A stretch of DNA of 64,000 nt from Evansella sp041820985 (lineage in GTDB: Bacteria; Bacillota; Bacilli; Bacillales; Salisediminibacteriaceae), in assembly GCF_041820985.1 (NCBI RefSeq), contig NZ_JBGUAU010000028.1, positions 1-64,000 on the forward strand, written 5' to 3'. Positions 7,274-15,768 of the stretch are shown in pieces. The position numbers were made by a program, and so were the translations under genes. Each line of letters opens with the position of its first letter. Position 1 is the stretch's first letter. The notes under the pieces were generated by a model, which saw only the letters and a program-made list of their open reading frames with translations, searched no databases and was not told the DNA's origin.

Positions 7274-9604
7274 ATGAGACAACAAACAACCTTTGGGGAG
7301 CTTTATGATCGCGTTCAGGCATGGACAGAGCTTCCTTTTCATAAATTACGGGAACAAGAGATTGTTCGCGAATTAACAAAGTTGGAACAACAAAAAGAAT
7401 TAGGGAAAGAAGAACATATTATGAAAGGTCAGTTACTAATGATGGCCGCTGTAGCAAGGTTTAATCGGTATCAAGAGGGTGATGGAAAAGTAGAAGAGCG
7501 ACTGGAGGAAGCACTGTCATTGTGTAAAGATGATCCATATGTAAAGAAGGGAATTGTGTATTTATCTTCTTATTACCTTAGTGAAGTGATTTTTTCAGCC
7601 GTCTTTCCGAAGATTAGAGAAACGGATCATAGTCAAGGAAAGAAAAAAACGATCCAGCAAATCCAGAGTATGTTACAAGAAGGATTACAAATAACAAAGA
7701 CACTAATAAAGCATATTTCTCGGTATGAGCACGGAGCACAAGAGGACCGTGATACATTAAGAAAGGCAAAAGATGGGAAATCATTATTATTGTCTATCAT
7801 ATCTAAAATCGAAGAGACGATGGAACATGCTGCACGATATGAAGCTACTATTTCTGGTATTTATTCCTCAAAAGAAAAGCTTGAAATACTTCATCAGTCC
7901 ATAGAAGAAATCCGCGTCTTATCGATGCGATGGGAAGAGTGGCAAGAAAATTTAAGAAAAGAGGAGGAAGCAAGCGGTTTAAAAAAGCTACACTCCCTTG
8001 TTGGGTTAAACGAAGTAAAAGAGAAAGTGCACAATTATTATTATTACCTAGTGTACGAAAAGGAACGAGAAAAACATGGATTTCAGCTCCAAAATGAACA
8101 ATCATTAAATATGATTTTAACGGGAAATCCTGGTACTGGGAAAACAGAGATTGCTCGACTTCTAGCAAAAATCTATTACGATCTAGGTGTTTTACCAAAA
8201 GAATCCATTCTCGAAGTAGATCGATCTCATCTAGTAGGCTCTTATGTAGGGCAAACGGAAGAGAAAACAATGAATGTCATAAAAGAAGCTGTTGGCGGAG
8301 TATTGTTTATAGACGAAGCTTATAGCTTAAAACGGGAAAACTCATCAGGTACGGATTATGGACAAACCGCCATTGATACCATCGTTTCTGCGATGACAAG
8401 CGGAGAGTATGCTGGGAAATTTTCTGTTATTTTGGCTGGATACCCGGAGGAAATGAGGTCGTTTCTTTGGAGTAATCCTGGTTTACGAAGTCGGTTTCCG
8501 GAGAGTAATCATATTCATTTACCTGATTATACGTTAGATGAGCTTATCGAGATTGGGGAACAAGTTGCACTAGATAATGATTTTTCCATAACTGAGGAAG
8601 GTTTGCAGGCGTTACGGAATCGAATTGAAGAAGAACGTGTGGATGAAAGTTTTGGTAATGCGAGAACTGTGATCAACATTATTTCAGATGCTATTTTCCG
8701 GAAAGGCTCCGTTATTGGGAAAACAAAGCAATATTCAAGGGAAAACTTTGTTATATTGGACGACCATGATTTTTCCCACAAAAAGAAGTCTGAACAAACG
8801 CATAACTCGGCAGAAGAACGTCTGAACGAGTTAATTGGTCTAAGCAATGTAAAGGAGCAGGTCAATATTCTTGCTTCCTTTGTGAAAGTACAGCAAAAGC
8901 GTGCAAAAAGTGGTTTGCCTGCTGTTCCTATACAGTTACACGCGATTTTTACAGGTCCTCCAGGTACGGGGAAAACTACGGTGGCATCTCTTTATAGTAA
9001 AATTCTAAATGAGTTAGGCCTGTTAAAGCGAGGGCACCTCGTCATTGCAGGAAGAAGTGATTTAGTAGCGGGGTATGTAGGGCAAACTGCGATAAAAACA
9101 AAGAAAAAAATCAAGGAAGCACTGGGTGGTGTGTTGTTCATTGATGAGGCGTATTCGTTACTTTCGAGAGGGAATGAAGATTTCGGGAAGGAAGCTATTG
9201 ATACTCTCGTAGAGGAAATGACGAAGCATGAGGAGAACTTAGTAGTTATCTTAGCTGGGTATCCTTCCTCCATGGAGCCGTTAATGAACAGTAATCCAGG
9301 TTTGATATCTCGATTTAAAAAGGTAATTGAGTTCCCTTCTTATGAACCGACGGAATTAATAGAAATACTAGAGTTTTATATTAAAAAACATGGGTATTTT
9401 GTAGATGAAAATACGAAAAGTTCGTTGTTAGAGATTACCCGTGAAAACCCACCAAAAGGGAATGGGAGATCCATGAAGGATATGGTGGAGGATGCCATTC
9501 AACGACAAGCATATCGCATTATGAATGAAAAAATGGATTACGGTGAAGCGTTAATAAAATTAGAGGACAAAGATTTTCTTATTTTGCACAAAAGGGGAGA
9601 CTAG
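7274..9604 (+). CDS. Tandem AAA+ ATPase of SpoVK/CbxX-CfxQ type
   Basis: 776 residues from ATG 7274 (GTGGGG 9 bases upstream; the open frame from 7202 overlaps the terminator). After a ~250-residue helical N-terminal region come two complete AAA+ modules. Walker A: GNPGTGKT (~283-290) and GPPGTGKT (~561-568). Walker B: GVLFIDEAYSL in both (~341 and ~619). Both show SRF-type arginine-finger regions (GLRSRFPESN, GLISRFKKV) and the SpoVK signature VGQT after Walker A. B. subtilis SpoVK has one such module of about 320 residues; here two are fused. SpoVK is needed for spore maturation and CbxX relatives remodel Rubisco; the target here is unknown. The stop is only 4 bases before the thioesterase ATG, so the two are likely cotranscribed. 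Confidence 0.85.
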   Translation: MRQQTTFGELYDRVQAWTELPFHKLREQEIVRELTKLEQQKELGKEEHIMKGQLLMMAAVARFNRYQEGDGKVEERLEEALSLCKDDPYVKKGIVYLSSYYLSEVIFSAVFPKIRETDHSQGKKKTIQQIQSMLQEGLQITKTLIKHISRYEHGAQEDRDTLRKAKDGKSLLLSIISKIEETMEHAARYEATISGIYSSKEKLEILHQSIEEIRVLSMRWEEWQENLRKEEEASGLKKLHSLVGLNEVKEKVHNYYYYLVYEKEREKHGFQLQNEQSLNMILTGNPGTGKTEIARLLAKIYYDLGVLPKESILEVDRSHLVGSYVGQTEEKTMNVIKEAVGGVLFIDEAYSLKRENSSGTDYGQTAIDTIVSAMTSGEYAGKFSVILAGYPEEMRSFLWSNPGLRSRFPESNHIHLPDYTLDELIEIGEQVALDNDFSITEEGLQALRNRIEEERVDESFGNARTVINIISDAIFRKGSVIGKTKQYSRENFVILDDHDFSHKKKSEQTHNSAEERLNELIGLSNVKEQVNILASFVKVQQKRAKSGLPAVPIQLHAIFTGPPGTGKTTVASLYSKILNELGLLKRGHLVIAGRSDLVAGYVGQTAIKTKKKIKEALGGVLFIDEAYSLLSRGNEDFGKEAIDTLVEEMTKHEENLVVILAGYPSSMEPLMNSNPGLISRFKKVIEFPSYEPTELIEILEFYIKKHGYFVDENTKSSLLEITRENPPKGNGRSMKDMVEDAIQRQAYRIMNEKMDYGEALIKLEDKDFLILHKRGD

Positions 9605-9608
9605 GTGA

Positions 9609-10040
9609 ATGTTAATTTCTACAGAAAACATTACAGTGCGTTACGCAGAAACAGATCAAATGGGTGTTGTGTATCATGGAAACTATCTAGTATGGTGTGA
9701 GATTGGCAGAACGAAGCTAATAGAGGATATGGGTTATAAATATGCGGATGTGGAAAAATTAGGGGTATTGTCTCCAGTTACGAGTGTAAATATGAATTAT
9801 CATTTCCCAGCGAAATACGGAGAGACTGTAACCATTCAAACCTGGATTGAGGACTATAATGGAATTCGCATTACGTATGGTTATGAGATTGTGAACGAAG
9901 CTGGTGTTAAATGCTTTTCAGGAACAAGTGGGCATGTTTTAGTTAAAAAAGAATCCTTTCGTCCCATTTCATTAAAGAAGCATTTTCCGGAGTGGCACGA
10001 AGCATATGAAAAAAATATAAAGACTTCAGCTGTAAAATAA
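9609..10040 (+). CDS. yneP: Acyl-CoA thioesterase, 4HBT/YbgC type (YneP-like)
   Basis: 143 residues, a single hotdog-fold domain. The N-terminal RYAETDQMGVVYHGNYLVW carries the Asp (TDQMG, ~D16) and HGNY motif of 4-hydroxybenzoyl-CoA thioesterase-like YbgC/FadM enzymes, which hydrolyse short or medium acyl-CoA thioesters in the cytosol. RBS AGGGGAGA lies 8 bases before ATG 9609. It follows the AAA gene by 4 bases and is followed by tlp; tlp, yneP and yneQ are also neighbours in B. subtilis, though there tlp is upstream of yneP. Confidence 0.82.
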   Translation: MLISTENITVRYAETDQMGVVYHGNYLVWCEIGRTKLIEDMGYKYADVEKLGVLSPVTSVNMNYHFPAKYGETVTIQTWIEDYNGIRITYGYEIVNEAGVKCFSGTSGHVLVKKESFRPISLKKHFPEWHEAYEKNIKTSAVK

Positions 10041-10106
10041 TGTGAATAAAGGACTGTGCCCTTGAAGAAACTAACATGGTAATAATTTTATAAAGGGGGC
10101 ATTTCT

Positions 10107-10334
10107 ATGGCAAAACCAGATAACAGAAAAAATAATGTAGAACGATTACAGAAAATGGTGGAGAATACGAAAGAAAATATGGAAGCAGCAGAAGAAACAA
10201 TGCACAATCATGATCTGTCTGCTGAAGATAAACAAGATATTCAAGAAAAAAATCATCGTCGACAAGAGAGTATTGAGTCATTTAAAGCGGAAATTGTGGA
10301 TGAAAAACAAGATCGTGAAAACGGTAGAGTATAA
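10107..10334 (+). CDS. tlp: Small acid-soluble spore protein Tlp
   Basis: 75 residues, highly charged and helical, without Cys. The opening PDNRKNNVERLQKMVENTKEN and the C-terminal KNHRRQESIESFKAEI match the Tlp family of minor small acid-soluble spore proteins, which are made in the forespore and degraded on germination. Strong RBS AAAGGGGGC at 10093-10101. The gene sits between yneP and yneQ and ends in its own terminator at 10345. Forespore (sigma-G) expression is expected from the family; I did not find a convincing sigma-G promoter just upstream. Confidence 0.9.
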   Translation: MAKPDNRKNNVERLQKMVENTKENMEAAEETMHNHDLSAEDKQDIQEKNHRRQESIESFKAEIVDEKQDRENGRV

Positions 10335-10344
10335 GGTGATAAGA

Positions 10345-10376
10345 ACAGGACTTCCATGGAGAGGTCTTGTTTTTTT
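10345..10376 (+). terminator. Terminator after tlp
   Basis: ACAGGACTT (10345-10353) pairs with AGGTCTTGT (10362-10370) with two G-T wobbles, followed by six T. Confidence 0.7.
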
Positions 10377-10517
10377 ATACTTTAAAGTTTAACTTCACTA
10401 AAGGATAAAAGTATAAGGTAAACTAAGGCTTTTGCCATTAAGGACTTGGCGATAAGCCAAGTTTATCTAATATCCAGACAAGTAAATATTTTCACCATGG
10501 AGGATGAAAATACGTTA

Positions 10518-10733
10518 TTAGATGTTTTAGTAACAACAACTGTATATGGAATGAGCGTAAGTCCACGAACTCCAGTGGGAAGTAGAGTAGAGGCGAGACA
10601 CAGCAGAACGCTTGCGTTCGAGGAGGCTCGGCAACTCCCCACAGGAAAGGAGTGGACTGGAGCGAATGGAATATTAACCAACAAAGTTAGTATTCCATAT
10701 TAGTCTGATACGCGTATTTTCAGGGTAGCCTTC
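10518..10733 (+). repeat. Dispersed intergenic repeat, copy A
   Basis: Longest of four related copies in the window. Shared blocks are CTGTATATGGAATGAGCG, CGAACTCCAGTGG, GGCTCGGCAACTCCCCAC, AGGAAAGGAGTGGACTGGAG, CGAATGGAATATTA, CCAACAAAGTTAGTATT and the end CGTATTTTCAGGGTA. An open frame through it (10446-10703) has no RBS or recognisable product and is taken as chance. It fills most of the 500-base gap between tlp and yneQ. Confidence 0.85.
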
Positions 10734-10832
10734 ATAAAAAAATCATGGTAGATTTTATAACATCTTCATTGTTTTCTATTGAAATGTTCATACATAAAGT
10801 TGTTATAATAGAGGAGAAAGGAGTATTGTTAT

Positions 10833-11153
10833 ATGGCCTTCGGTTTAAAAAAGAGTGACATAGAAAAATGGAAGAAACGTGCGAATGAAGGAGAAGTTGC
10901 TTTTATTACACACTTTTGGTTCGACGAACGGTTTCCTCAATACCGAACAGTGACAAAGGCAGCTTGCGCAAATAAAGATACTCTCATACAATGGGGACAA
11001 AAGTATAACTTAAAGCCTGAATGGATTCATGACCGTAAAGACTTTCCCCATTTTGATTTATTAGGTGATAGACAGCGCGATATACTAAAAAAAGAAAATC
11101 AGTATGAACAGTTAGAAAAGCTTCTGACAAAAGGAAAGGATGTAATGAAATGA
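10833..11153 (+). CDS. yneQ: YneQ-like conserved protein
   Basis: 106 residues, soluble, rich in charged residues, opening AFGLKKSDIEKWKKRANEGEV and containing ITHFWFDERFPQYRTVTKAAC. Composition and position beside yneP and tlp match B. subtilis YneQ, a conserved protein without known function. AAAGGAG lies 8 bases before ATG 10833; a possible sigma-A promoter with TATAAT at 10804-10809 and TTGAAA at 10779-10784 (19-bp spacer) precedes it. The stop overlaps the nadE start by four bases (ATGA), so the two are translationally coupled, which hints at a link with NAD metabolism (inference). Confidence 0.65.
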   Translation: MAFGLKKSDIEKWKKRANEGEVAFITHFWFDERFPQYRTVTKAACANKDTLIQWGQKYNLKPEWIHDRKDFPHFDLLGDRQRDILKKENQYEQLEKLLTKGKDVMK

Positions 11154-11977
11154 GTGATTTGCAAAAAGAAATTATCGCTGCTCTTGAGGTGAAGTCTACG
11201 ATCGATCCTAAGCAGGAAATTTGTGAACGGGTGGAGCTTCTAAAGAATTATTTGAAAAAATCTGGTTTAAATGGATATGTCTTAGGGATTTCAGGTGGAC
11301 AAGACTCTGCTTTAGCAGGGAAGCTTGTACAAATAGCGATGGAAGAGCTAAATGAAGAAGAAAACACTGATCGTTATACTTTTTATGCCATGAGATTACC
11401 TTATGGTGTTCAAGGGGATGAAGAGGAAGCACAGCAAGCGGTTGAGTTTATTCAACCTTATCACCGCTTAACGGTAAATATTAAATCGGCAGTGGATGCT
11501 TCGTTTGAACAATTTAAAAAAGCTACAGGGGAAGCGTTATCTGACTTTGTAAAAGGGAATACGAAGGCAAGAGAACGGATGAAGGCACAGTATGATGTAG
11601 CAGCACATTATCGATGTTTAGTAGTGGGAACGGATCATGCTGCAGAAGCTGTTACTGGTTTTTATACGAAATTCGGCGATGGGGCCTGCGATATTACCCC
11701 TTTGTTTGGGTTAAATAAACGACAAGGGAAAGAGCTATTAATAGAGTTCAATGCTCCAGAGTTCTTATATAAAAAAGCACCAACTGCAGATTTAGAAGAT
11801 AATCGACCGGCATTACCAGACGAAGAAGCATTAGGAGTTACATATAACCAAATCGATGATTACTTAGAAGGAAAAGAAGTGGGAGAAGAGGCGAAAGCAA
11901 AAATAGAACGTCACTACATCATTACGGAACATAAGCGTCAACTTCCAGTAACATTGTACGACGGGTGGTGGAAATAA
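11150..11977 (+). CDS. nadE: NH3-dependent NAD+ synthetase
   Basis: 275 residues, normal for the stand-alone ammonia-dependent enzyme; no N-terminal nitrilase domain. It adenylates and amidates deamido-NAD+ to NAD+, the last step of NAD synthesis, in the cytosol. Seen directly: the PP-loop LGISGGQDSALAGKL (residues ~44-58), the YDVAAHYRCLVVGTDHAAEAVTGFYTKFGDGACD substrate region, the LFGLNKRQ motif and the C-terminal HKRQLPVT. Its ATG overlaps the end of yneQ; the PHP gene follows 3 bases after its stop, giving a yneQ-nadE-PHP operon. Confidence 0.95.
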   Translation: MSDLQKEIIAALEVKSTIDPKQEICERVELLKNYLKKSGLNGYVLGISGGQDSALAGKLVQIAMEELNEEENTDRYTFYAMRLPYGVQGDEEEAQQAVEFIQPYHRLTVNIKSAVDASFEQFKKATGEALSDFVKGNTKARERMKAQYDVAAHYRCLVVGTDHAAEAVTGFYTKFGDGACDITPLFGLNKRQGKELLIEFNAPEFLYKKAPTADLEDNRPALPDEEALGVTYNQIDDYLEGKEVGEEAKAKIERHYIITEHKRQLPVTLYDGWWK

Positions 11978-11980
11978 GCC

Positions 11981-12850
11981 TTGAACAATATAGGAGAACA
12001 ACAATTAGCAGATTTACATATGCACTCTACGGCATCAGATGGTGGATACAGTCCTACAGAATTACTGCAAAAATGTGTAGATGCGAAGTTGCGAATCGTA
12101 TCATTAACTGATCACGATACAGTATCAGGTGTACCTACTGCTAAACAAATAGCAGAAGAAAATAACATACAGTTTATTACTGGGATTGAGCTATCTACTC
12201 GATGGAAAGGGCAACATGTAGACATTCTAGGATACGGTATCGATATTACGAGTGAAACCCTCCTAAACACGATTGCATTTCATCGTAAAATGCGTGTGAA
12301 TCGAATGGAATTAATGGTGAAAAAGTGCCAAGAATTGGGGTTCAACATTTCCTTCGAGGAAGTCAAGAAGGTTGCGAAAGGAGATACACTGTCTAGGCCA
12401 CATATGGCGAAAGTTCTAGTGGATCACGGTATTGTTGAAACAGTGAAGGAAGCGTTTGATAAATATTTAACTCCAGATAAACCTCTTTATGTGGAAAAAG
12501 AAAAAGAAATGACGCCGAAAGAAGCGATTGATTTAGTTCATTCCGCAGGTGGTATCGCCATTGTAGCTCATCCAATTCTATATACGTTAGATGAGGATAT
12601 CTATCAATGGTTATTAGAAGATGGGCTAGATGGTGTGGAAGTGTATCATCGTGATCATGATGAAGAAGCAATAGAAAGATTCTATGCTCTTGCGAAAAAA
12701 GCAGAACAACAACTTGGGAAACGAGTCTTTCTAACAGGGGGATCGGATTTCCATCATGAATCTTTTGGTAGATTAGGAGAGGAAATCGGAACAACTAGAT
12801 TACCGTTTGAAGAGGCAGAGTATTTATTGCAGAATGTCAGGCATAGGTGA
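11981..12850 (+). CDS. PHP-domain phosphoesterase (TrpH/YciV-like)
   Basis: 289 residues. All four metal-binding motifs of a PHP domain are present: DLHMHSTASDGGYSP (~11-25), SLTDHDTVSG (~38-47), an ITGIEL glutamate (~67-72), IAIVAHPI and near the C-terminus TGGSDFHHE. Relatives such as E. coli RNase AM (YciV) hydrolyse 3',5'-bisphosphonucleotides and 5' ends of short RNA; the exact substrate is inferred only at family level. The start is TTG 11981, 3 bases after nadE; the only earlier-looking ATG is inside the first metal motif, so it cannot be the start. GGTGG about 12 bases upstream, inside nadE, is the likely RBS. Confidence 0.82.
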   Translation: MNNIGEQQLADLHMHSTASDGGYSPTELLQKCVDAKLRIVSLTDHDTVSGVPTAKQIAEENNIQFITGIELSTRWKGQHVDILGYGIDITSETLLNTIAFHRKMRVNRMELMVKKCQELGFNISFEEVKKVAKGDTLSRPHMAKVLVDHGIVETVKEAFDKYLTPDKPLYVEKEKEMTPKEAIDLVHSAGGIAIVAHPILYTLDEDIYQWLLEDGLDGVEVYHRDHDEEAIERFYALAKKAEQQLGKRVFLTGGSDFHHESFGRLGEEIGTTRLPFEEAEYLLQNVRHR

Positions 12851-12883
12851 GATTTATTTTTATATATTTTATGCAATGAGGGT

Positions 12884-12925
12884 GAGTCAATGGGGGAAAA
12901 ACCTGTTGGCTTGCTCTTTTTACAT
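12884..12925 (+). terminator. Weak terminator of the yneQ-nadE-PHP operon
   Basis: GAGTCAA (12884-12890) can pair with TTGGCTT (12906-12912) with two wobbles, followed by a CTCTTTTT tract. Weak, but placed 33 bases after the operon's last stop. Confidence 0.4.
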
Positions 12926-12946
12926 TTAATTTTTTAGGCTGTACTA

Positions 12947-12990
12947 TTGGTGAAGTTATCTCAAATCACCAAACTTCTGTGAGATTTTTT
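12947..12990 (+). promoter_or_regulatory. Three overlapping, mutually exclusive inverted repeats ending in T6
   Basis: TTGGTGA/TCACCAA (12947-12972), GAAGTT/AACTTC (12952-12977) and ATCTCA/TGAGAT (12958-12985, followed by TTTTT) overlap so that only one can form at a time. This is the form of an attenuator, and it sits 60 bases before the PRK06851-type P-loop gene. It may also be chance in AT-rich DNA. Confidence 0.4.
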
Positions 12991-13049
12991 CACACGTTTG
13001 GGCGTTTTGGAATATTATGAGGAGAAGGATTAAAAGGAGGGGTATGTGA

Positions 13050-14117
13050 ATGAAAAAATATTTCGTAAATGGTCATACAAGTGAAGGGCCTTACCACTTA
13101 CTAACAAAGTTTGCCGATCATTCTATCTCAGTAATTACAGGTGGAAGTATGGAATTACGTGGTAATTTATTAAAAAAGGTAGCTAATCATGTTAGTGAAA
13201 AAGAAAATGTAGATATTTTTGTTCACCCTAACGATGGAGAAACAATAGATGGACTTCTTTTTACGGATAAAAAAATGCTATTGTTAGCTGACAACGCACC
13301 ATTGTTCCCATCAAGCAAATTTTCTGGTCTTATTGACACTACGTATGATGTAAACGAATGTATAGATTCTACAATTCTCCGACATAAAAGTGACTTATTT
13401 TATTTTATTGAAAATAGAGGGGTTCATCTTCATAGTGCTTATAAGAAATTCGCTAAGGGAAGAGAAGTTCATGAAGAGAAAGAGAAAATATATTTATCAG
13501 GAATGAGTTTTTCAGAAGCAGATACTGTAGCAGAAGAATTAATTCTGGAATTGTTTTCTACCTCTTCCGAGAAGGATATTCTTCCAACTTCTAGAAAATT
13601 ATTTTTTGGAGCGGCTACAGCATTTGGGCCGGTAAATTATATTAATGAAATTACGGAAGGTTTGGAAAAGCGAATCATAATTAAAGGGCGCTCTGGAAGT
13701 GGAAAATCTACGTTGATGAGGAAAATTACGGCAGAGGCAGAAAAAAGAGAGCTTTCTGTAGATTACTTCCCTTGTGCTTTGGACCCAGGAAGTTTAGATA
13801 TGGTAATTGTTCCATCCCTCTCATTTGCAGTCATCGATGGTACAGCACCTCATGTAATTGAAGCCGATCGGTCTGGAGACACAATTGTAGATATGTTTGA
13901 GCGTTGTATAGATGTTAAAGTGGAAAAACAAAATATAGAACATTTAAAGGAGATCGAACAACACTATAAAAATATTATGAAACATGGAACATCTTTTTTA
14001 TCTCAAGCACATAAGAATGAAAAATATATGGATGAACTATATAAAAATCATATTGATGAAAGTGAATTCCAATCAATAGTAAATTCAATAATATCAAATT
14101 TAGAAAACGAAAAATAG
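13050..14117 (+). CDS. P-loop ATP-binding protein, PRK06851-type
   Basis: 355 residues, cytosolic. The C-terminal half has a canonical Walker A, GRSGSGKST (~211-219), followed by a KITAEAEKRELSVDYFPCALDPGSLDMVIVP segment; the N-terminal half has a related glycine-rich ITGGSMELRGNLL stretch, so the protein looks like two diverged P-loop-like halves. This arrangement is what I know as the PRK06851 family of uncharacterised ATP-binding proteins of sporeformers. RBS AGGAGGGG precedes ATG 13050. It stands alone, behind the overlapping inverted repeats at 12947. Substrate and partner unknown. Confidence 0.7.
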   Translation: MKKYFVNGHTSEGPYHLLTKFADHSISVITGGSMELRGNLLKKVANHVSEKENVDIFVHPNDGETIDGLLFTDKKMLLLADNAPLFPSSKFSGLIDTTYDVNECIDSTILRHKSDLFYFIENRGVHLHSAYKKFAKGREVHEEKEKIYLSGMSFSEADTVAEELILELFSTSSEKDILPTSRKLFFGAATAFGPVNYINEITEGLEKRIIIKGRSGSGKSTLMRKITAEAEKRELSVDYFPCALDPGSLDMVIVPSLSFAVIDGTAPHVIEADRSGDTIVDMFERCIDVKVEKQNIEHLKEIEQHYKNIMKHGTSFLSQAHKNEKYMDELYKNHIDESEFQSIVNSIISNLENEK

Positions 14118-14421
14118 AAACACTAAACTGAGGATAATAAATCCTTGGTTTTTTTCTCATACCCCAAAAATTGCAAACAAACAATTTCCTTTCACGATGT
14201 TTGTAACATGTTATAATGTTTCTATTGCTCATTTTAATTAGTGAATGATTTTACAAATATTGAAAAGTATACTTAATAAAAATAATTAATTATCGTTAAC
14301 GTAACTATTGAGGGAAGACTATAGAAATGTGGAGAAACAAACCCGCTGTATTTTTTAGGATTTTTAAAGACTTATACCTTTATACTTTGTTTGGACGATA
14401 GTGAAAGGACCGGTTAAAATA

Positions 14422-15603
14422 ATGAATCCAATTCAAAAATTAAAAGGGATGCTGTTTTTCTTTCATGCATCCATGTCACTAATTATTGGTTATATGCCTG
14501 TTTACCTACAACAACTCGGCTTAAATGGCTCACAAATCGGAGTGTTACTAGCTGTTGGTCCAGCTGCGGCTATTATTGCGCAACCATTCTGGGGCTTCAT
14601 GAGTGATAAATGGAAGACAGTCAAACGGGTGTTATTAATTTGTTTATCATGTGCTCTGGCTACAGGCTTTTTACTATTTCAATTAACGGAATATTTATTG
14701 CTTATACCCATCATGTATATTTTCTTTTCCTTTACATCTCCCTCTGGTGGACTTGGAGACAGTTTGGCGCAGAAAGTTTCTTCTAAAAATAAAGTATCCT
14801 TTGGAAGCATCCGTTTATGGGGTTCCTTAGGCTTCGGCGTTTCCTCACTTGTTAGTGGATTCATTTTGGCTCAAATTGGCATCACAAACATTTACTATAT
14901 TTATGCAGCGTTTTTATTTATAGCTATTTTGTTTTGTTATTCATCACCTGACAGTGAACCTTCGAAAAAGCCAGTTCAATTATTGAGTGCTTTGAAGCTG
15001 TTAAAAGATAAAAAGCTAATGTTATTTCTCGTAATGGTTATGACGATCGGATTAACACACCGTATGAATGATTCCTTTTTAGGTTTATATATTGTGCAGT
15101 TAGGAGCAGATGAATCGTATATTGGTATTGCGTGGTCTATTGGAGTTATTACAGAAGCACTTGTATTTGCATTTAGTATTTACTGGTTTAGACGTGTACA
15201 TCCTCTAACACTTATAAATATTGCTGCGGTTTTATATTTTGTGCGTTGGTTGCTTATGTATTTAATACCGAACCCTAATATAATTTTAGTCATCCAGCTT
15301 TTCCACGGATTTACTTTCGCCATACTGTATTTAACTGCATTTCAGTTTGTATCTAAATTAGTACCAGAAGAATTAGAATCAACAGGTCATTTACTCTTCA
15401 TCTCTATGTTTTTTGGTATTTCTGGTGTTGTAGGATCGTTGCTCGGAGGAAATATTATGAATGTCTTTGACTTAAGAACGTTATACTTTGTTATGGCCGC
15501 TTTAGCTGCGGTAGGATTCTTTGGATCACTTCTGTATCGAATAATCTATTTCCGTAGTGAAGAAGGTCAAAAAGATCGAGCTCGATTCAAAGCGATGGAG
15601 TAA
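14422..15603 (+). CDS. MFS transporter (MFS_1-like, nucleoside:H+ symporter/YwbF-like group)
   Basis: 393 residues from ATG 14422 (AAAGGA at 14404-14409); the GTG at 14401 has no RBS. Twelve hydrophobic helices are evident. The loop after helix 2 carries FWGFMSDKWKTVKR, a variant of the MFS motif A, and helix 4-5 has the GSIRLWGSLGFGVSSLVSGF stretch characteristic of the LacY/NupG-like MFS branch. Substrate is likely a sugar or nucleoside, but this is inference from the branch. It is monocistronic, ending at a long inverted repeat (15633). Confidence 0.8.
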   Translation: MNPIQKLKGMLFFFHASMSLIIGYMPVYLQQLGLNGSQIGVLLAVGPAAAIIAQPFWGFMSDKWKTVKRVLLICLSCALATGFLLFQLTEYLLLIPIMYIFFSFTSPSGGLGDSLAQKVSSKNKVSFGSIRLWGSLGFGVSSLVSGFILAQIGITNIYYIYAAFLFIAILFCYSSPDSEPSKKPVQLLSALKLLKDKKLMLFLVMVMTIGLTHRMNDSFLGLYIVQLGADESYIGIAWSIGVITEALVFAFSIYWFRRVHPLTLINIAAVLYFVRWLLMYLIPNPNIILVIQLFHGFTFAILYLTAFQFVSKLVPEELESTGHLLFISMFFGISGVVGSLLGGNIMNVFDLRTLYFVMAALAAVGFFGSLLYRIIYFRSEEGQKDRARFKAME

Positions 15604-15632
15604 CATACTACCCAAGAAGTATTCTTTTTGTG

Positions 15633-15674
15633 GATAAAATCATGTATGATGATATTATCGTACATGATTTTATC
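15633..15674. terminator. Perfect 14-bp inverted repeat between the MFS and VTT genes
   Basis: Bases 15633-15646 and 15661-15674 are perfect reverse complements (arm GATAAAATCATGTA), separated by 14 bases. No T-run longer than four follows, so it could end the MFS transcript or be an operator for the gene starting at 15769. Confidence 0.7.
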
Positions 15675-15768
15675 ATTTAAAAGCAGATTACGATATAATT
15701 AGTATAACGAATGCATCTTTTTGTTTGAGTGTAACAAGATGGAAAATATATTAAAAATAGGTGATGAG

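Noticed and set aside
10446..10703. 85-codon open frame
   Set aside because: It lies within the dispersed repeat copy A, has no proper RBS, and the frame is broken in the other copies.
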